From: Nocardia cyriacigeorgica
GTDB taxonomy: Bacteria; Actinomycetota; Actinomycetes; Mycobacteriales; Mycobacteriaceae
Reading direction: 5' to 3'
NCBI RefSeq assembly: GCF_005863245.1
Contig: NZ_VBUT01000002.1
Span: 659,279-723,278 of the forward strand
Length of the DNA stretch: 64,000 nt
Shown here: positions 1 through 10,076 of the stretch, piece after piece
Numbering within the stretch: the stretch's first letter is position 1
Layout: each line of letters starts with the position of its first letter
The notes under the pieces: model-generated
The model's database searches: none
Told to the model about the DNA's origin: nothing
The model's input: only the letters and a program-made list of their open reading frames with translations
Translations under genes and position numbers: made by a program

Positions 1-1181
1 CGCAGATCGGCTGCACCGTCGAGGTCGACGTGCCCGAGACCGGCCACGGCCAGCTCGTGGTCACCCCGCCGAGCTGGCGGCCCGACCTGGCCCAGCCCGC
101 CGACCTGGTGGAGGAGGTGCTGCGGCTGGAGGGTCTCGAGCAGATCCCGTCGGTGCTGCCCGCCGCGCCGGCCGGTCGTGGCCTGACCCCGACCCAGCGG
201 CGGCGTCGCGCGGTGAGCCGCGCACTGGCCTTCGCCGGGGCGGTCGAGGTGCCGCCGCCGGTGTTCCTGCCCGCCGGGGTGTTCGACACCTGGGGCCTGG
301 ACGCCGACGATCCGCGCCGCACCACGACCACGGTGCTCAACCCGCTCGACGTCGAGCGGCCCGAACTGGCCACCACGCTGCTGCCCGGCCTGCTCGAGGT
401 CGCCGGACGCAATATCTCGCGCGGTGCGAAGGATCTGGCCATCTACGGCATCGCGCAGGTCGTGCTGCCCGGGCCGGATACCCGCCCGGTCGACCCGCTG
501 CCGGTGGACCGGCGCCCGACCGACGACGAGGTCGCCGAACTGCTGGCCTCGCTGCCCGACCAGCCGGTGCACGTCGCCGCCGTGCTGAGCGGACGCCGGG
601 AGCCGCGCGGACCGTGGGGTGAGGGCCGCCCGGCCGAGGCCGCCGATGCCTTCGCGCTGGCCGACGCGGTCGCCGATGCGGCGGGCGTGGTCATCGAACG
701 CCGGGCCGGGGCCTATCTGCCGTGGCATCCGGGCCGCTGCGCCGAACTGGTGGTCGAGGGCGTGGTCGTCGGGCATGCCGGTGAACTGCACCCGGCGGTG
801 CTGGAGCGTTCCGGGTTGCCGCCGCGCACCTGCGCGTTCGAGCTGAACCTGGACGCACTGCCGTTGCGTGAGGCTCGTCCGGTGCCGGTGGTTTCGCCGT
901 TCCCCGCAGTGCTGCAAGACGTTTCGGTGAGCGTGGAGAAGGCCGTACCGGCTGCCAGGGTGGAGTCCGCGCTGCGCAGCGGCGGCGGCGAACTGCTCGA
1001 AGACATCACGCTGTTCGACGTCTACGAGGGCGCGCAGGCCGGTGAGGGCCGCAAATCGCTCACCTACGCACTGCGGTTCCGCGCCCCGGACCGCACCCTG
1101 ACCGAGGACGAGGCCAGCGCCGCGCGCGATGCGGCGGTATCGGCGGCGTCGGAGGCGGTCGGCGCGGTCCTGCGCGGATAA
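1..1181 (+). CDS. pheT: Phenylalanine-tRNA ligase beta subunit (3' part)
   Basis: The coding frame is already open at base 3 and runs to TAA at 1179-1181, so the gene starts before the window; about 393 residues are visible. PheT pairs with PheS to charge tRNA-Phe in the cytosol. The visible part starts near the end of the B5 domain ([20 protein letters not shown], the usual RPD...DLxEEV signature), passes through the catalytic-like core, and ends with the ferredoxin-fold anticodon-binding domain ([18 protein letters not shown], then LFDVYEG and [19 protein letters not shown]). The reading frame is intact and the 3' end is normal for the family. A strong hairpin follows the stop. Homology is assigned by recognition of these motifs; the start and editing domain cannot be judged. 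Confidence 0.96.
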   Translation, partial: QIGCTVEVDVPETGHGQLVVTPPSWRPDLAQPADLVEEVLRLEGLEQIPSVLPAAPAGRGLTPTQRRRRAVSRALAFAGAVEVPPPVFLPAGVFDTWGLDADDPRRTTTTVLNPLDVERPELATTLLPGLLEVAGRNISRGAKDLAIYGIAQVVLPGPDTRPVDPLPVDRRPTDDEVAELLASLPDQPVHVAAVLSGRREPRGPWGEGRPAEAADAFALADAVADAAGVVIERRAGAYLPWHPGRCAELVVEGVVVGHAGELHPAVLERSGLPPRTCAFELNLDALPLREARPVPVVSPFPAVLQDVSVSVEKAVPAARVESALRSGGGELLEDITLFDVYEGAQAGEGRKSLTYALRFRAPDRTLTEDEASAARDAAVSAASEAVGAVLRG

Positions 1182-1194
1182 CGCCATCGTGTCC

Positions 1195-1230
1195 ACGGCC
1201 CGGCCTGCCGTCGATCGGCAGCCGGGCCGT
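1195..1230 (+). terminator. Hairpin terminator after pheT
   Basis: ACGGCCCGG-C-CTGCCG pairs with CGGCAG-CCGGGCCGT around a TCGAT loop: a 15-bp GC-rich stem with one bulged C. It lies 14 bases after the pheT stop and is followed by TGCGCTCTTC rather than a clean U tract, as is common in actinobacteria. Confidence 0.75.
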
Positions 1231-1316
1231 TGCGCTCTTCGGTGCGGGCAGGTCAGATCGGTCTCGATGTGCCCGGCGTACTGAGGACCGGCTGCGGATG
1301 CGGTAGGAACGAGAAC

Positions 1317-2087
1317 ATGCGACACCCGGCAACCCCCGTCCTCAACGCGCTGGCCTTCCAGCCGCAACCGCGGCGCATCGAACAGACCCCGGCCCTGCTC
1401 GAGCTGGATTACGCCGAACTGTCCATCCCCACCGCCGACGGCCAGACCCTGCACGGCTGGTGGGTGCGCGCGCCGCGCTCGATCGGGCATGTGCTGTTCG
1501 CCCACGGCAACGGCGGCAATATCGGGGACCGGGTACCCATGTACGCGCTGCTGGCCGACGCCGGCTTCGACGTGCTGGCCTTCGACTATCGCGGCTACGG
1601 CCACAGCACCGGGCGCCCGAGCGAACGCGGTACCGCACTCGACGCGCGGGCCGCGCGCACCATCCTGCTCGACCAGCCGGGCGTGGACCCCGAGCGAGTG
1701 CTCTACCTCGGGGAATCGCTGGGCGGGGCGGTCATGCTCGAGCTGGCGCTCGCCCACCCGCCCGCCGGACTGATCCTCATGTCCACCTTCACCGGACTGC
1801 GAGACGCGGCCAGGGCGGTGTACCCGTTCCTGCCGCCGCCGTTCATCCCGGACGCCTACCCGAGCCTGCGCCGCATCCCGGAACTGCGCGCGCCGCTGCT
1901 GACCATGCACGGCGACCGCGACGAACTGCTGCCGCTGCGGCACGCGCGGATGCTGTACGAGGCGGCCCCCGAACCGAAGGAGCTGGTGATCTACCCCGGC
2001 GCGGGCCACAACGACATCATCGCGCTGGCCGCCGGGCACTGGATCGACACCATCGGGCGCTGGGCCCGCACGGTGTGCCCGACCTGA
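1317..2087 (+). CDS. Alpha/beta hydrolase (BEM46/ABHD-like)
   Basis: This 256-residue protein has the complete alpha/beta-hydrolase layout. The oxyanion region is HGNGGNIGDR (about residue 62), the nucleophile elbow is LGESLGG (about 135), the acid is in MHGDRDELLPL (about 197), and the histidine is in GAGHNDI (about 224). The order and spacing match serine hydrolases of the BEM46/ABHD13 type; the substrate cannot be told. I chose ATG 1317 because the codons upstream (from 1230) give a poor N-terminus that overlaps the pheT terminator. There is no signal peptide, so it is probably cytosolic or membrane-peripheral. It appears to be monocistronic, with a 58-bp gap to the next gene. Confidence 0.85.
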   Translation: MRHPATPVLNALAFQPQPRRIEQTPALLELDYAELSIPTADGQTLHGWWVRAPRSIGHVLFAHGNGGNIGDRVPMYALLADAGFDVLAFDYRGYGHSTGRPSERGTALDARAARTILLDQPGVDPERVLYLGESLGGAVMLELALAHPPAGLILMSTFTGLRDAARAVYPFLPPPFIPDAYPSLRRIPELRAPLLTMHGDRDELLPLRHARMLYEAAPEPKELVIYPGAGHNDIIALAAGHWIDTIGRWARTVCPT

Positions 2088-2145
2088 CCGGCTGCACCGG
2101 CCTCGAAGGCCCGGCGATCGGCGCCGACCTGCGTAGCCTGTGGGT

Positions 2146-2643
2146 ATGAGCGAGTTCACCGAGATCTCCGCGCGATTGGCCGAGCTGTCCGATGCCGATC
2201 TGCTGGCCGTCATCCGTATCGCCACGGCGGGCCGGGCGGCGCTCGCTCCGGTGCATGAGGCCGCGGTGAACATGCCCGCCGAAACCGGTCATACCCACCC
2301 TCATCCCGATGTGTCTCCTCCCACTGTGATAGGCGCTGACTATGAGTCGGCTCCGGTGGCTCCGGTATCCGACCAGGTCGGAGACGTTTCGGCGGTACCG
2401 CCGGTACCGGGTTCGCTGGGCGGTGTGGCGACCGCCGGATATTCCTCCGGCGGCGTACCTACTTTCGAGTCAGTTCGGGATAAAGTCGAGCAGCGCTACG
2501 GCACTGCGCAGGGGATGAGTGAGCTCGATCGGCAGACCCCCGCGGGCCGCAGCGCCGACGAACAGTGGCAGGCGCGCGAAGAGGCCGCGCGTGAGCGCCT
2601 GGAGCAGATCCGGAAATCGTTGCGCGACAACGACGACGAGTAA
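2146..2643 (+). CDS. Hypothetical protein with a disordered middle
   Basis: A 165-residue protein I cannot assign to a family. The first 45 residues look helical (ARLAELSDADLLAVIRIA). A Pro/Val/Gly-rich stretch follows (about 50-115, for example VIGADYESAPVAPVSDQVG), then a charged helical C-terminus (EEAARERLEQIRKSLRDNDD). ATG 2146 is preferred over an in-frame GTG two codons upstream. It is followed 47 bp later by another conserved hypothetical gene in the same direction, so the two may be co-transcribed. Codon use is like the neighbours, and reading-frame GC bias supports real coding. Confidence 0.7.
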   Translation: MSEFTEISARLAELSDADLLAVIRIATAGRAALAPVHEAAVNMPAETGHTHPHPDVSPPTVIGADYESAPVAPVSDQVGDVSAVPPVPGSLGGVATAGYSSGGVPTFESVRDKVEQRYGTAQGMSELDRQTPAGRSADEQWQAREEAARERLEQIRKSLRDNDDE

Positions 2644-2690
2644 ACCGATCCGTGGTCTGGCCGGCGCCGGACAACGAATGGGTGGACCAG

Positions 2691-3722
2691 ATGACCGAGC
2701 CGCGCGATATCGCCGAACGGCTGCTCGACGCTCAGGTGGAATTCCTGCTCGCCGAGGTGAGCGGCGACCGATTCAGCGAAGTCGTCGCCCGCGATGTGGC
2801 GGCGGTGCTCGAGGTGGCCGACACCATCGTCTTCCGGGACGTGGTGTCGATCGAACAGGCCGAGGCCACCGTCGCCACCGTCATCGATCTCATCGGCGGC
2901 AGTCCGGTGATCGCCGATATGGTCGGCGTCTTCGCCGACGCCATCTACGACAACATCTCCGGCAGCCACGACTACACCCTCGGCCAGGTCGTCGAGCGGG
3001 AGCCGGTGGAGGCGCTGCTGGAGAAGATCTTCGCCATGCACCAGGCCCAGGAACGCATCCTGGACCGGCTCACCGAGAGCCCGCTGGTGGCCACGGTTGC
3101 CTCGAAGTTCGTCGACAAACTGATCAACGACTTCATGCAGGCCAACCGGGAACGCGCCGAGAAGATCCCCGGCGTCTCCTCGCTGATGTCGCTGGGGCAG
3201 TCGGCGGCCAACCGGGCCAAGAAGGTCGCCGCCGACAACACCTTCATCGGCGATATGGCGGGCAAGGGCGCGCTGTTCGCGCTGCGCCGCACCAACAACG
3301 CGATCCGCGAAATGCTGCGCGATGCCCCGGTGCACGGTGCGGCGATGGAGTTCTGGGACCTGCACGCCGATGAGCCGGTGAGTGGCCTCCGCGACTACCT
3401 CACCCAGAAGGATCTGCGCGAGCTCGTGCTCATCTGCTACGAGATCGCGGTGACCACCAGGGAGAAGGAGTACTTCGGCCTGCTCGTCGACGAATGCGTG
3501 CAGGTCTTCTTCACCAAGTACGGCGACTACACCCTGGCCGCCATGCTCCCCGAACTCGGCCTCACCCCCGACGACATCAGCACCGAGATCCTGCGCTACG
3601 GCCCCGCGGTGATCGAGGCGGCCAAGAAGAACGGGGTGCTCGCGGGGCTGATCCGCGAGCGGCTGGAACCGTTCTACCTATCCGATCAGGTCCTCGGCAT
3701 CCTGGGCGGCGCCGAGAGCTGA
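2691..3722 (+). CDS. Conserved hypothetical helical protein
   Basis: This 343-residue protein has no recognised catalytic motif. It is predicted helical and soluble throughout: it starts EPRDIAERLLDAQVEFLLAE, has a central basic stretch (NRAKKVAADNTFIGDMAGKG) and a C-terminal half with LTQKDLRELVLICYEIAVT. ATG 2691 was chosen; an in-frame GTG at 2652 would add 13 atypical residues. It follows the previous hypothetical gene with a short gap and converges on the lipoprotein gene 9 bp downstream. No function can be proposed. Confidence 0.8.
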   Translation: MTEPRDIAERLLDAQVEFLLAEVSGDRFSEVVARDVAAVLEVADTIVFRDVVSIEQAEATVATVIDLIGGSPVIADMVGVFADAIYDNISGSHDYTLGQVVEREPVEALLEKIFAMHQAQERILDRLTESPLVATVASKFVDKLINDFMQANRERAEKIPGVSSLMSLGQSAANRAKKVAADNTFIGDMAGKGALFALRRTNNAIREMLRDAPVHGAAMEFWDLHADEPVSGLRDYLTQKDLRELVLICYEIAVTTREKEYFGLLVDECVQVFFTKYGDYTLAAMLPELGLTPDDISTEILRYGPAVIEAAKKNGVLAGLIRERLEPFYLSDQVLGILGGAES

Positions 3723-3731
3723 TCGCTACGT

Positions 3732-4253
3732 CTACTCCGAGAGCTGCGTCGGGCAGGAGTCGATCGGGACGGCGAAAGTGACCGCACCCGACCGGTCGAA
3801 GGTGAACGTCATCTCGACATGCTTACCGGGCCGCACGGCATCGGCCGGATCCATCAGCATCACCCGGATCGGTTCGTCGGGCGCCGACGGCGGACGCACC
3901 TGCTCGACCGGCTGACCCGCGGTCAGCATGGTTTCCGGACGCAGGGTCAGCTGCTCGGGGGTGGCCTGGATACGGACCGATTCGGCGGCCGGGGTGTCGA
4001 TGGAGACCAGGCGATCGGCGTCGGCCGGGCTGTTGTTGACCGCCGCGAACGCCAGCATCGCCGGTGCGTCGGCCTGGATGACGCACTGGCCGGGCACCAC
4101 CGCGGGCACGATGTGGACGTTGCGCAGGGTGATGTCGCCGGTGCGCGCTTCGCTGCCGGCCGCATGCGAACTCGATTCTCCCGGTGCGTCTGTGCCGCAT
4201 CCCGCTGTCAGTAGCAGGGCCGCGAGGGCCGCAAGGGTTGCTCCGCGTCTCAT
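3732..4253 (-). CDS. Lipoprotein with PCu(A)C-like copper-chaperone fold (LpqE-like)
   Basis: A 173-residue secreted lipoprotein. The N-terminus MRRGATLAALAALLL-TAGC is a type II signal peptide with the acylated cysteine at residue 19. The rest resembles the PCu(A)C (DUF461) beta-sandwich: N-x-S-x-x-DRLVSIDTPAAESV, then an acidic/Met stretch and PGKHVEMTFTFDRSGAVTFAVPI. The methionine/histidine copper ligands of true PCu(A)C proteins (H-x-M type) are mostly absent, as in mycobacterial LpqE-type lipoproteins, so copper binding is uncertain. ATG 4253 fits the signal peptide; the open frame upstream is not plausible coding. It is convergent with the hypothetical gene ending at 3722. Confidence 0.82.
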   Translation of the reverse strand: MRRGATLAALAALLLTAGCGTDAPGESSSHAAGSEARTGDITLRNVHIVPAVVPGQCVIQADAPAMLAFAAVNNSPADADRLVSIDTPAAESVRIQATPEQLTLRPETMLTAGQPVEQVRPPSAPDEPIRVMLMDPADAVRPGKHVEMTFTFDRSGAVTFAVPIDSCPTQLSE

Positions 4254-4281
4254 ACCGCCGGGATAACCGGATCGGGCGCGC

Positions 4282-4494
4282 TCAACCAGGTGTAGCTCGC
4301 TCGGTGGCGGCTCGGTCGGCGCGGGCGGGGTGGCCGGGCGGCACGGGCAGGCCGTGACGCACCCGTGAGAACGCGTCCACGCCGCCGGCGATCTGGCGGA
4401 CGGTACTGCGCAGCGCCCGGCCGGCTCGGCGGCTCCGGTCTCGTGCGCGGCGCAGCGGCCTGGAGGACTGCGTGGATGGCGTGAGAGTGGACAT
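4282..4494 (-). CDS. Small basic hypothetical protein
   Basis: A possible 70-residue product, MSTLTPSTQSSRPL..., very rich in Arg and Pro, lying between the lipoprotein gene and the divergent GlxA-type regulator. The ATG at 4494 is 73 bp from the regulator start, so the two would share a promoter region, a common layout for an AraC-type regulator and its target. There are no membrane segments or known motifs. Arg-rich composition is also what non-coding GC-rich DNA gives, so this is only a tentative gene. Confidence 0.4.
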   Translation of the reverse strand: MSTLTPSTQSSRPLRRARDRSRRAGRALRSTVRQIAGGVDAFSRVRHGLPVPPGHPARADRAATERATPG

Positions 4495-4567
4495 GACTCG
4501 ACGATCGCACTGCCCGCCCGGCGCCGCGAGTGGCAGAATCGACACAAAGTGATGGGATTTTGCCACT

Positions 4568-5554
4568 ATGAACGATCAGGCCGACACCCCGCGCAGGCCC
4601 TCCATCGCGGTCCCGCTCGTCGACGGAATGACGTTGTTCGAGATCGGCATGCCGCTGGAAGCCCTTGGATACGACTGGGATCCGGGCGCACCGCCGCTGT
4701 ATGAGGTGACGCTCTGCGGCGATATGCGCGGCGTCCGCACCCACACCGGCGCGCGCCTGCACCCGCAACGTCCGCTGAGCGCGCTGTCGACCGCGGACAC
4801 CGTACTGGTTCCCGCCGTGCCACCGGGCCGCTCCGTCGGTGCGCCGCTGGTGCGGCACCTGCGCGCCGCCGCCGAGCGCGGTGCCCGCATCGCCGCACTG
4901 TGCACCGGGACCTTCGCCCTCGCCGCGGCCGGGTTGCTCGATGGCCGCCGGGCCACCACGCACTGGCGGCACGCAGCGCTGCTACAACGGATGTACCCGG
5001 CCGTCGAGGTCGACGCACGCGCCATCTACCTCGAAGACGACGGCATATTCACCAGCGCGGGGTCGGCCGCCGGACTGGATCTGTGCCTGCACCTGATCCG
5101 CCGGGATCACGGCGAGCGCGCGGCCAACACCATCGCCCGCAACCTCGTCATCGCCGCGCACCGCGACGGCGACCAGGCCCAGTACGTGCACGCCGAACCG
5201 CTCGACGAGGCCGCCGCCTGGCTCGACGAGCTGCGCACCTGGCTGCGCGGGCAGCTGCGGCGCTCGATCACCCTCGCCGACCTCAGCCGCGCCGCGAACA
5301 TGTCACCGCGCACGCTCGCGCGGCGCTTCGACCGCGATATCGGCACCACCCCCATGCGCTGGGTCGCGGCCGAGCGCCTCGCGGTGGCCAGGGAACTGCT
5401 CGAGACCACCGATTTCACGGTCGACCGGATCGCCTCGCAGGCCGGCTTCGGCTCACCGGTCACCTTCCGCTCGGTCTTCACCCAGGACGTCGGCATCTCC
5501 CCGAGCCGCTATCGAGCGAAGTTCGCGACCGGCGCTCAGCGCACCCGGTCCTAG
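4568..5554 (+). CDS. GlxA/FtrA-type transcriptional regulator (DJ-1/PfpI + AraC HTH)
   Basis: A 328-residue two-domain regulator. Residues about 10-190 form a DJ-1/PfpI domain: IAVPLVDGMTLFEIGMPLEAL, then the nucleophile-elbow cysteine in AALCTGTFALAAAGLLDGR and RATTHW. Residues about 215-320 are an AraC-type pair of helix-turn-helices (ITLADLSRAANMSPRTLARR, then VDRIASQAGFGSPVTFRSVF). This is the ArgR/CdhR/GlxA family, which senses small metabolites through the amidase-like domain; the ligand here is unknown. ATG 4568 is the only reasonable start. Length is normal for the family. It is divergent from the small gene at 4282-4494, its likeliest local target along with itself. Confidence 0.93.
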   Translation: MNDQADTPRRPSIAVPLVDGMTLFEIGMPLEALGYDWDPGAPPLYEVTLCGDMRGVRTHTGARLHPQRPLSALSTADTVLVPAVPPGRSVGAPLVRHLRAAAERGARIAALCTGTFALAAAGLLDGRRATTHWRHAALLQRMYPAVEVDARAIYLEDDGIFTSAGSAAGLDLCLHLIRRDHGERAANTIARNLVIAAHRDGDQAQYVHAEPLDEAAAWLDELRTWLRGQLRRSITLADLSRAANMSPRTLARRFDRDIGTTPMRWVAAERLAVARELLETTDFTVDRIASQAGFGSPVTFRSVFTQDVGISPSRYRAKFATGAQRTRS

Positions 5555-5660
5555 ACCGCGGGGGACACTCGGCGATGCCCAGCGCCTGCCCCAGTCGGTC
5601 TTGTCATCGGCGGCGGTTCATCGGGTGCGGGTAGTGCCGCGGCATCTCTAGAGTCGGGAC

Positions 5661-6560
5661 GTGATCGCGATCCCGGAGGACTTCGTGCGTGAGACCGTCG
5701 GCAGGGAAGGAGAACCGGGGCAGCGGTGGATCGCCTCGCTACCGGCGCTGGTCGACGAACTGCTGGACCGCTGGTCGTGTATGCCGGACGGGCCGGTGAT
5801 GCACGGGCGGGTGGGGCTCGTGGTGCCGGTGCGGCGCACGGATCTGCCGCCCGCGGTGCTGAAGGTGTCGTTTCCGCATCCGGGCAATGTGTTCGAGCCC
5901 CATGCGTTCGCCGCCTGGTCGGGGCGCGGGGCGGTGCGGCTGTTCGAACGCGACGACGAGCGGTTCGCGATGCTGCTGGAGCGCGCCCGCGGAACCCTCG
6001 CCGAGATCGAGGATTTCGACACCGCGGTGTCGGCACTCGGGCAGGTGTCGCGGCGGCTCGCGGTCGACGCGCCCGCCGGACTGCCGCTGCTGGCCGACCT
6101 CACCGCGGAATGGGCCGGCGAAATGACCGAGATCGCCGCCGAATTCGGCAACCCGCTGCCGCCGCGGATAGTCGACGCCGCCCTCGACACCCTGCGCGAC
6201 CTCGGCCCGGATCAGCCCGGCACGCTCGTCCACGGTGACCTGCACGACGGGAATGTGCTGCTCGGCGAACGTGAACCGTTCTTGGCGATCGACCCGAAGG
6301 GCTACGTCGGCGACCCCGCCTACGACACGTTCACCGTCATCCGCAGCCTCCGTTTCGCCCACCTGCTGTTCGCGCCCGACGCGGTGCCGCAGCTGCTGCG
6401 TGGGCTCGAGATCTTTTGTGACGCCGCCGAACTCGACCGCGAACGGGCCCGGCGGTGGGCGCAGGTGCGGGCGGTCAAGTCGACGCTGTGGGGCCGGAGG
6501 CACGGGGACGAGGCGTGGTTGATCGACGTCACCGATCGGCTGGCCGAAGCGCTCGGATAG
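5661..6560 (+). CDS. APH(6)-like aminoglycoside/hydroxyurea antibiotic kinase
   Basis: This 299-residue kinase-like protein resembles streptomycin 6-phosphotransferases. The catalytic loop is LVHGDLHDGNVLLG (about 192-205) and the metal/DFG-equivalent site is AIDPKGYVGDPAYD (about 214-227), a signature typical of the APH(6) group. The N-lobe has VLKVSFP with the expected lysine. It would phosphorylate an aminoglycoside or related small molecule in the cytosol using ATP. Start is GTG 5661; upstream pairing to 16S is weak (GGGAC). It stands alone, convergent with the kinase gene. Actual resistance cannot be inferred from sequence, since many actinobacterial homologues have unknown substrates. 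Confidence 0.85.
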   Translation: MIAIPEDFVRETVGREGEPGQRWIASLPALVDELLDRWSCMPDGPVMHGRVGLVVPVRRTDLPPAVLKVSFPHPGNVFEPHAFAAWSGRGAVRLFERDDERFAMLLERARGTLAEIEDFDTAVSALGQVSRRLAVDAPAGLPLLADLTAEWAGEMTEIAAEFGNPLPPRIVDAALDTLRDLGPDQPGTLVHGDLHDGNVLLGEREPFLAIDPKGYVGDPAYDTFTVIRSLRFAHLLFAPDAVPQLLRGLEIFCDAAELDRERARRWAQVRAVKSTLWGRRHGDEAWLIDVTDRLAEALG

Positions 6561-6570
6561 GCGCGGGGCG

Positions 6571-9500
6571 TCAGCGGCTGAGCACGAGTACCGACGAACC
6601 GTCGGTCACATAGACGGAATGCGTTGTGGTGTCAACGGCGATGTCTTCGGCGCTGTGGCCGGCCATGAGGTCGACCGAGCTGATCTGAGTTCGTTCTTGC
6701 GTGTCGATCACCTGAACGTCGGTGTAGTTGGCGATGTAGACGGTGTGTCCGCTCGGGTCGATGGCGATATCGAGAGCATTGCCGTCGGCGGTGGGGGCGG
6801 CGAGCACCGCGCGAGTACCCGGGTCGATGATCGATAGCGTCCGATCATCGGAGTCGTTTCCGCCGTACGCCGTCACGTAGACGAGGTGCGTGGCCGGATC
6901 GACCGCCACATCGAGCGGATTCGGGTAGCGGTCGTAGGTAGGGATGGCCAGGCTGCCGGTGACAGTGCTGGTCTTGGTGTCGATCATCATCAGGTCCTGG
7001 TCCGCGACGACGTAGAGGGTGTCGGTGCCCGGATCGAGGGCTGCTTTGCGCGTTCCGCTGTCGACCGGAATCGTGGCGGTCACCGTGCGGGTGGCGGTAT
7101 CGACGATCGACACATCGGAGCTACCGATGACATAAATCGTGGAAGAGTCGGGGTCGATGATCACCGACTGCGGGTCGTAGCCGACCGGAATGGTCGCGAC
7201 GGCTGTGCGCGTACCGGTGTCGATCAGCGCAACGGTCCGCTGCTCGCCATCGGTCACGTAGAGCATGCCCCGGCCCGGGTCGACCGCCAGGCCACCGGGG
7301 TCGGGACCGGCGGCGATCGTGCCGACGACCTCGTGGGTGCCGGTATCGATCACCGAGACCGGCTCACCCATCCCGCCGGTCACATAGGCCCTGCGGTTGA
7401 CCGGATCGACCGCGATCTCTTGTGCCCCGGCAGACACCTCGATGGTGTCGACGATCTTGGGCATACGAGTCTTATCTGTTCGCGACTCAGCCTGGGTGAC
7501 GGCCACAGCCACACCCACGACCACCACCAGTGCGAGTACCGCCGCGCCCCAGATGAACTCGACGCGGCCTTGGCCCGGCTGCGTGATCCCGGAGATCGCT
7601 GCGTTCGATTGCGCGGCGGCGACCTCGGTGACGGCCAACCGTGGGTCGGACGTAGTGGGCGCGCTGGACGGGCCACCGGGACGGCCGGCAAGCGGGCGGC
7701 TGCCGACGGCGCTCGCATAACCGGGGTCGGCCGACGCAAGCGCGTGCGGTGCCACTTCGGTGGCGGCTGAGCGCGGGTCGGCGGCGGGATGGTCGGCCGA
7801 AGGGATGGTGGGCGGGCCATCGGGGTGGCCGACAGGCCGGCTGTTGCCTCCGGCACTCGCGTAGCCGGGATCGGTTGATGCCAGCGCGTGCGGTGCCACT
7901 TCGGTGGCGGCCGAGCGCGAGTCGGGGGAGGGGTGGTGGGCTCCAGGGGCGGTGGGCGTGCCGAGCACTACGACCGAGCCGATCATCTTGTCGGCGATGG
8001 TCTGCGCCTTGGCATCCCAGAGCGGAAACAGGAAGCCGAGATAGCACGGCAGCGCGTCGACGATGTGCGCGAGCTGGCGGCCGACCGACCTGCCGGCGCC
8101 GAGCGGACGTCCGGTCTGCGCATCCACGACCGAGATCCCGACAACCCGTTTGCCCCAGGTCTGACCGGAAAGTCCCTGCCGGAAACCGGCATTCCAGATG
8201 AGGTAGGCGATCAGCCCGGCGTAACAGAGCATCATCACCACCAGGCCGCCGCCGGAGGAGTGAGCGCCGCTCGAAGCCCGCGCGAGCCCGACCCCCAGAC
8301 CCGCGAGCAGGCCGGCGGGTAGTCCGTCCAGCAGCGCCGCACCCACCCGCTGCGCCCAGGTGGCGTACGGCGCGGAGCTGCCGCCGACGTGGATGCCGTC
8401 CGGTGCTGCCGTGGCCGCGCGGCCAGGAGCGGCGGCCGCGACACCGATGCCCATCAGCACGGCCAGCGCGGCGAAAACCACCAGCAGCACCAGGGCACGA
8501 CTGACACCGAGCGCGGCCACCGCGTTCGCTGTGACATCGGCGCGCCAATCGCCGAGCGCCATCGGAAACGACGCGACGAACAGCACACCCGCACACGCGA
8601 TGACCGCGGAGGGCCGCCGCACGACCAGCGCGCGGACCGCGAGCGCCAGAACGGTCACCAATGCCAGTACCGGAAGCCAGAAGTCGGGAAAGCTGACCGA
8701 ATGCTGCTCGCCGTAGCTCGCCGCGGCCGCGATCAGCCGGGCGATCGTCAGCCCACACACCACCACGAGGCAGGCGAGGGCGAGACCGCCGATACCCGCC
8801 TTGTCGGCCGGTACGGGTGCGGGCGTTGCCTGCGAAGCGACGACAGTGGGCGCCGCGCCCGGTGCCGACTCACCGACCATCAGCGCGCCGGGGGTCCACC
8901 CGCCTGGCGCGGGTTCGCCCGGTGCTGATCCCATTGCCGATGCTGCGCCCGGCGCGGCTGCGCCGACCGCCGCCCGGCCGGGTGCCGACCCATCCCGTGC
9001 TTGGCTGCCTGCTCCCGACCCGATCGACGTCGGCGCTCGACGCGGATCGGTCTCCACCCCACCGTCCGGCGCCGAATCGAGCGCGCGGCGCGCGGCGGCC
9101 GCGAACGCACCGGCACTGGGAAACCGTTGCTCCGGCAGCTTGGCCATCCCACGCACAACCACCTCGTCCAGCGCCTCGGGGATCCCCGCACGGGCGCGGC
9201 TCGGCCGCGGCGGTTCGGCGGTGAGATGCGCGGCGATCTGCTCGGCCACGACGGACCCGGGGAAAGGCCGGGCGCCGGTGAGGCATTCGTAGAGCACGCA
9301 GGCCAGCGAGTAGATGTCGGCGCGTGCGTCGGTCGGCTGCCCGGGCGTGAAACGTTCCGGCGCCATATACGCGAAGGTGCCGAGGGTGGTGCCGATGCTC
9401 GTCATCGCGGTCGCCGAATCGTCGCGGGCGATGCCGAAATCGATCAGGTAGGCGAAATCGCGGTCGCCGAGCACGATATTGGACGGTTTGACGTCGCGGT

Positions 9501-9891
9501 GCACCAGTCCGGCGGCGTGCGCGGCATCCAATGCGGCGGCGACCTGCTCGATGACGTGCACCGCCCGCGCGGGTGGCAGCGGCCCGTGCTCGGCCACGAC
9601 GGTGCCGAGATCGACGCCATCGATCAGGCGCATGTCGAGGAACAGCCGCCCGTCGATCTCGCCGTAGTCGTGGATCGGCACGATATGCGGCTCGCGCAAT
9701 CTGGCCGCGGCGTGCGCCTCGCGGCGGAATCGTTCGCGGAATTCGCCGTTGGCGGCCAGCGCTTCCGGCAGCACCTTCAGCGCCACCGTCCGGTCGGTCA
9801 CGGTGTCGAAGGCTTCGTACACCCGCCCCATCCCGCCCTCGCCGATGACCCGGCCCAACCGGTACCGGCCGAACGCCGCCCCGTCCACCAT
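6571..9891 (-). CDS. Membrane Ser/Thr protein kinase with RDD domain and YVTN beta-propeller
   Basis: A 1106-residue receptor-like kinase. Residues 1-270 are a Hanks-type kinase: glycine loop GEGGMGRV, Lys39 in VALKVL, catalytic HRDVKPSN (about 136), DFGIA. An Ala/Pro/Gly-rich linker follows, then about four hydrophobic segments (365-500) and an RDD domain (about 530-650, [26 protein letters not shown]). A second linker carries a 48-residue repeat, then one membrane segment ([18 protein letters not shown], about 770), and finally some seven YVTN-type blades ([26 protein letters not shown] and relatives) that would lie outside the membrane. The start is ATG 9891 because GGGAGG sits 5 nt upstream; the ATG at 9918 is less likely. 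The plan recalls PknD, which has an NHL propeller, but adds an RDD module. Confidence 0.93.
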   Translation of the reverse strand: MVDGAAFGRYRLGRVIGEGGMGRVYEAFDTVTDRTVALKVLPEALAANGEFRERFRREAHAAARLREPHIVPIHDYGEIDGRLFLDMRLIDGVDLGTVVAEHGPLPPARAVHVIEQVAAALDAAHAAGLVHRDVKPSNIVLGDRDFAYLIDFGIARDDSATAMTSIGTTLGTFAYMAPERFTPGQPTDARADIYSLACVLYECLTGARPFPGSVVAEQIAAHLTAEPPRPSRARAGIPEALDEVVVRGMAKLPEQRFPSAGAFAAAARRALDSAPDGGVETDPRRAPTSIGSGAGSQARDGSAPGRAAVGAAAPGAASAMGSAPGEPAPGGWTPGALMVGESAPGAAPTVVASQATPAPVPADKAGIGGLALACLVVVCGLTIARLIAAAASYGEQHSVSFPDFWLPVLALVTVLALAVRALVVRRPSAVIACAGVLFVASFPMALGDWRADVTANAVAALGVSRALVLLVVFAALAVLMGIGVAAAAPGRAATAAPDGIHVGGSSAPYATWAQRVGAALLDGLPAGLLAGLGVGLARASSGAHSSGGGLVVMMLCYAGLIAYLIWNAGFRQGLSGQTWGKRVVGISVVDAQTGRPLGAGRSVGRQLAHIVDALPCYLGFLFPLWDAKAQTIADKMIGSVVVLGTPTAPGAHHPSPDSRSAATEVAPHALASTDPGYASAGGNSRPVGHPDGPPTIPSADHPAADPRSAATEVAPHALASADPGYASAVGSRPLAGRPGGPSSAPTTSDPRLAVTEVAAAQSNAAISGITQPGQGRVEFIWGAAVLALVVVVGVAVAVTQAESRTDKTRMPKIVDTIEVSAGAQEIAVDPVNRRAYVTGGMGEPVSVIDTGTHEVVGTIAAGPDPGGLAVDPGRGMLYVTDGEQRTVALIDTGTRTAVATIPVGYDPQSVIIDPDSSTIYVIGSSDVSIVDTATRTVTATIPVDSGTRKAALDPGTDTLYVVADQDLMMIDTKTSTVTGSLAIPTYDRYPNPLDVAVDPATHLVYVTAYGGNDSDDRTLSIIDPGTRAVLAAPTADGNALDIAIDPSGHTVYIANYTDVQVIDTQERTQISSVDLMAGHSAEDIAVDTTTHSVYVTDGSSVLVLSR
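7618..7930 (-). repeat. In-frame 48-codon linker repeat inside the kinase gene
   Basis: Two copies about 144 bp apart (for example the near-identical stretch GCGCGTGCGGTGCCACTTCG at 7740 and 7884, plus strand) encode [21 protein letters not shown]. A third, shorter and more diverged copy (RLAVTEVAA) follows toward the membrane segment. The unit lies between the RDD domain and the propeller and probably sets the linker length. Confidence 0.85.
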
Positions 9892-10076
9892 CTCGCCCTC
9901 CCGAAGCTTGCCGGTCACCGTGCAGGTGACCGGCCCGCCGCAGGATATCGGAAGTCCGCGGGCGGGTCAGCGGAAGTGCGCCGCCCGCTCATGCTCGGTG
10001 CAGTGCCGCCGACGCCGTAGTGGACGCGACAGGAGACCGGGGCGGGTTCGGCCGCATACCCGCTACCGTGGGGCGA

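Noticed and set aside
4282..4566. A longer 94-codon version of the small gene beside the GlxA regulator.
   Set aside because: It would start at the edge of the regulator's own start codon and add non-conserved residues; ATG 4494 is the more plausible start.
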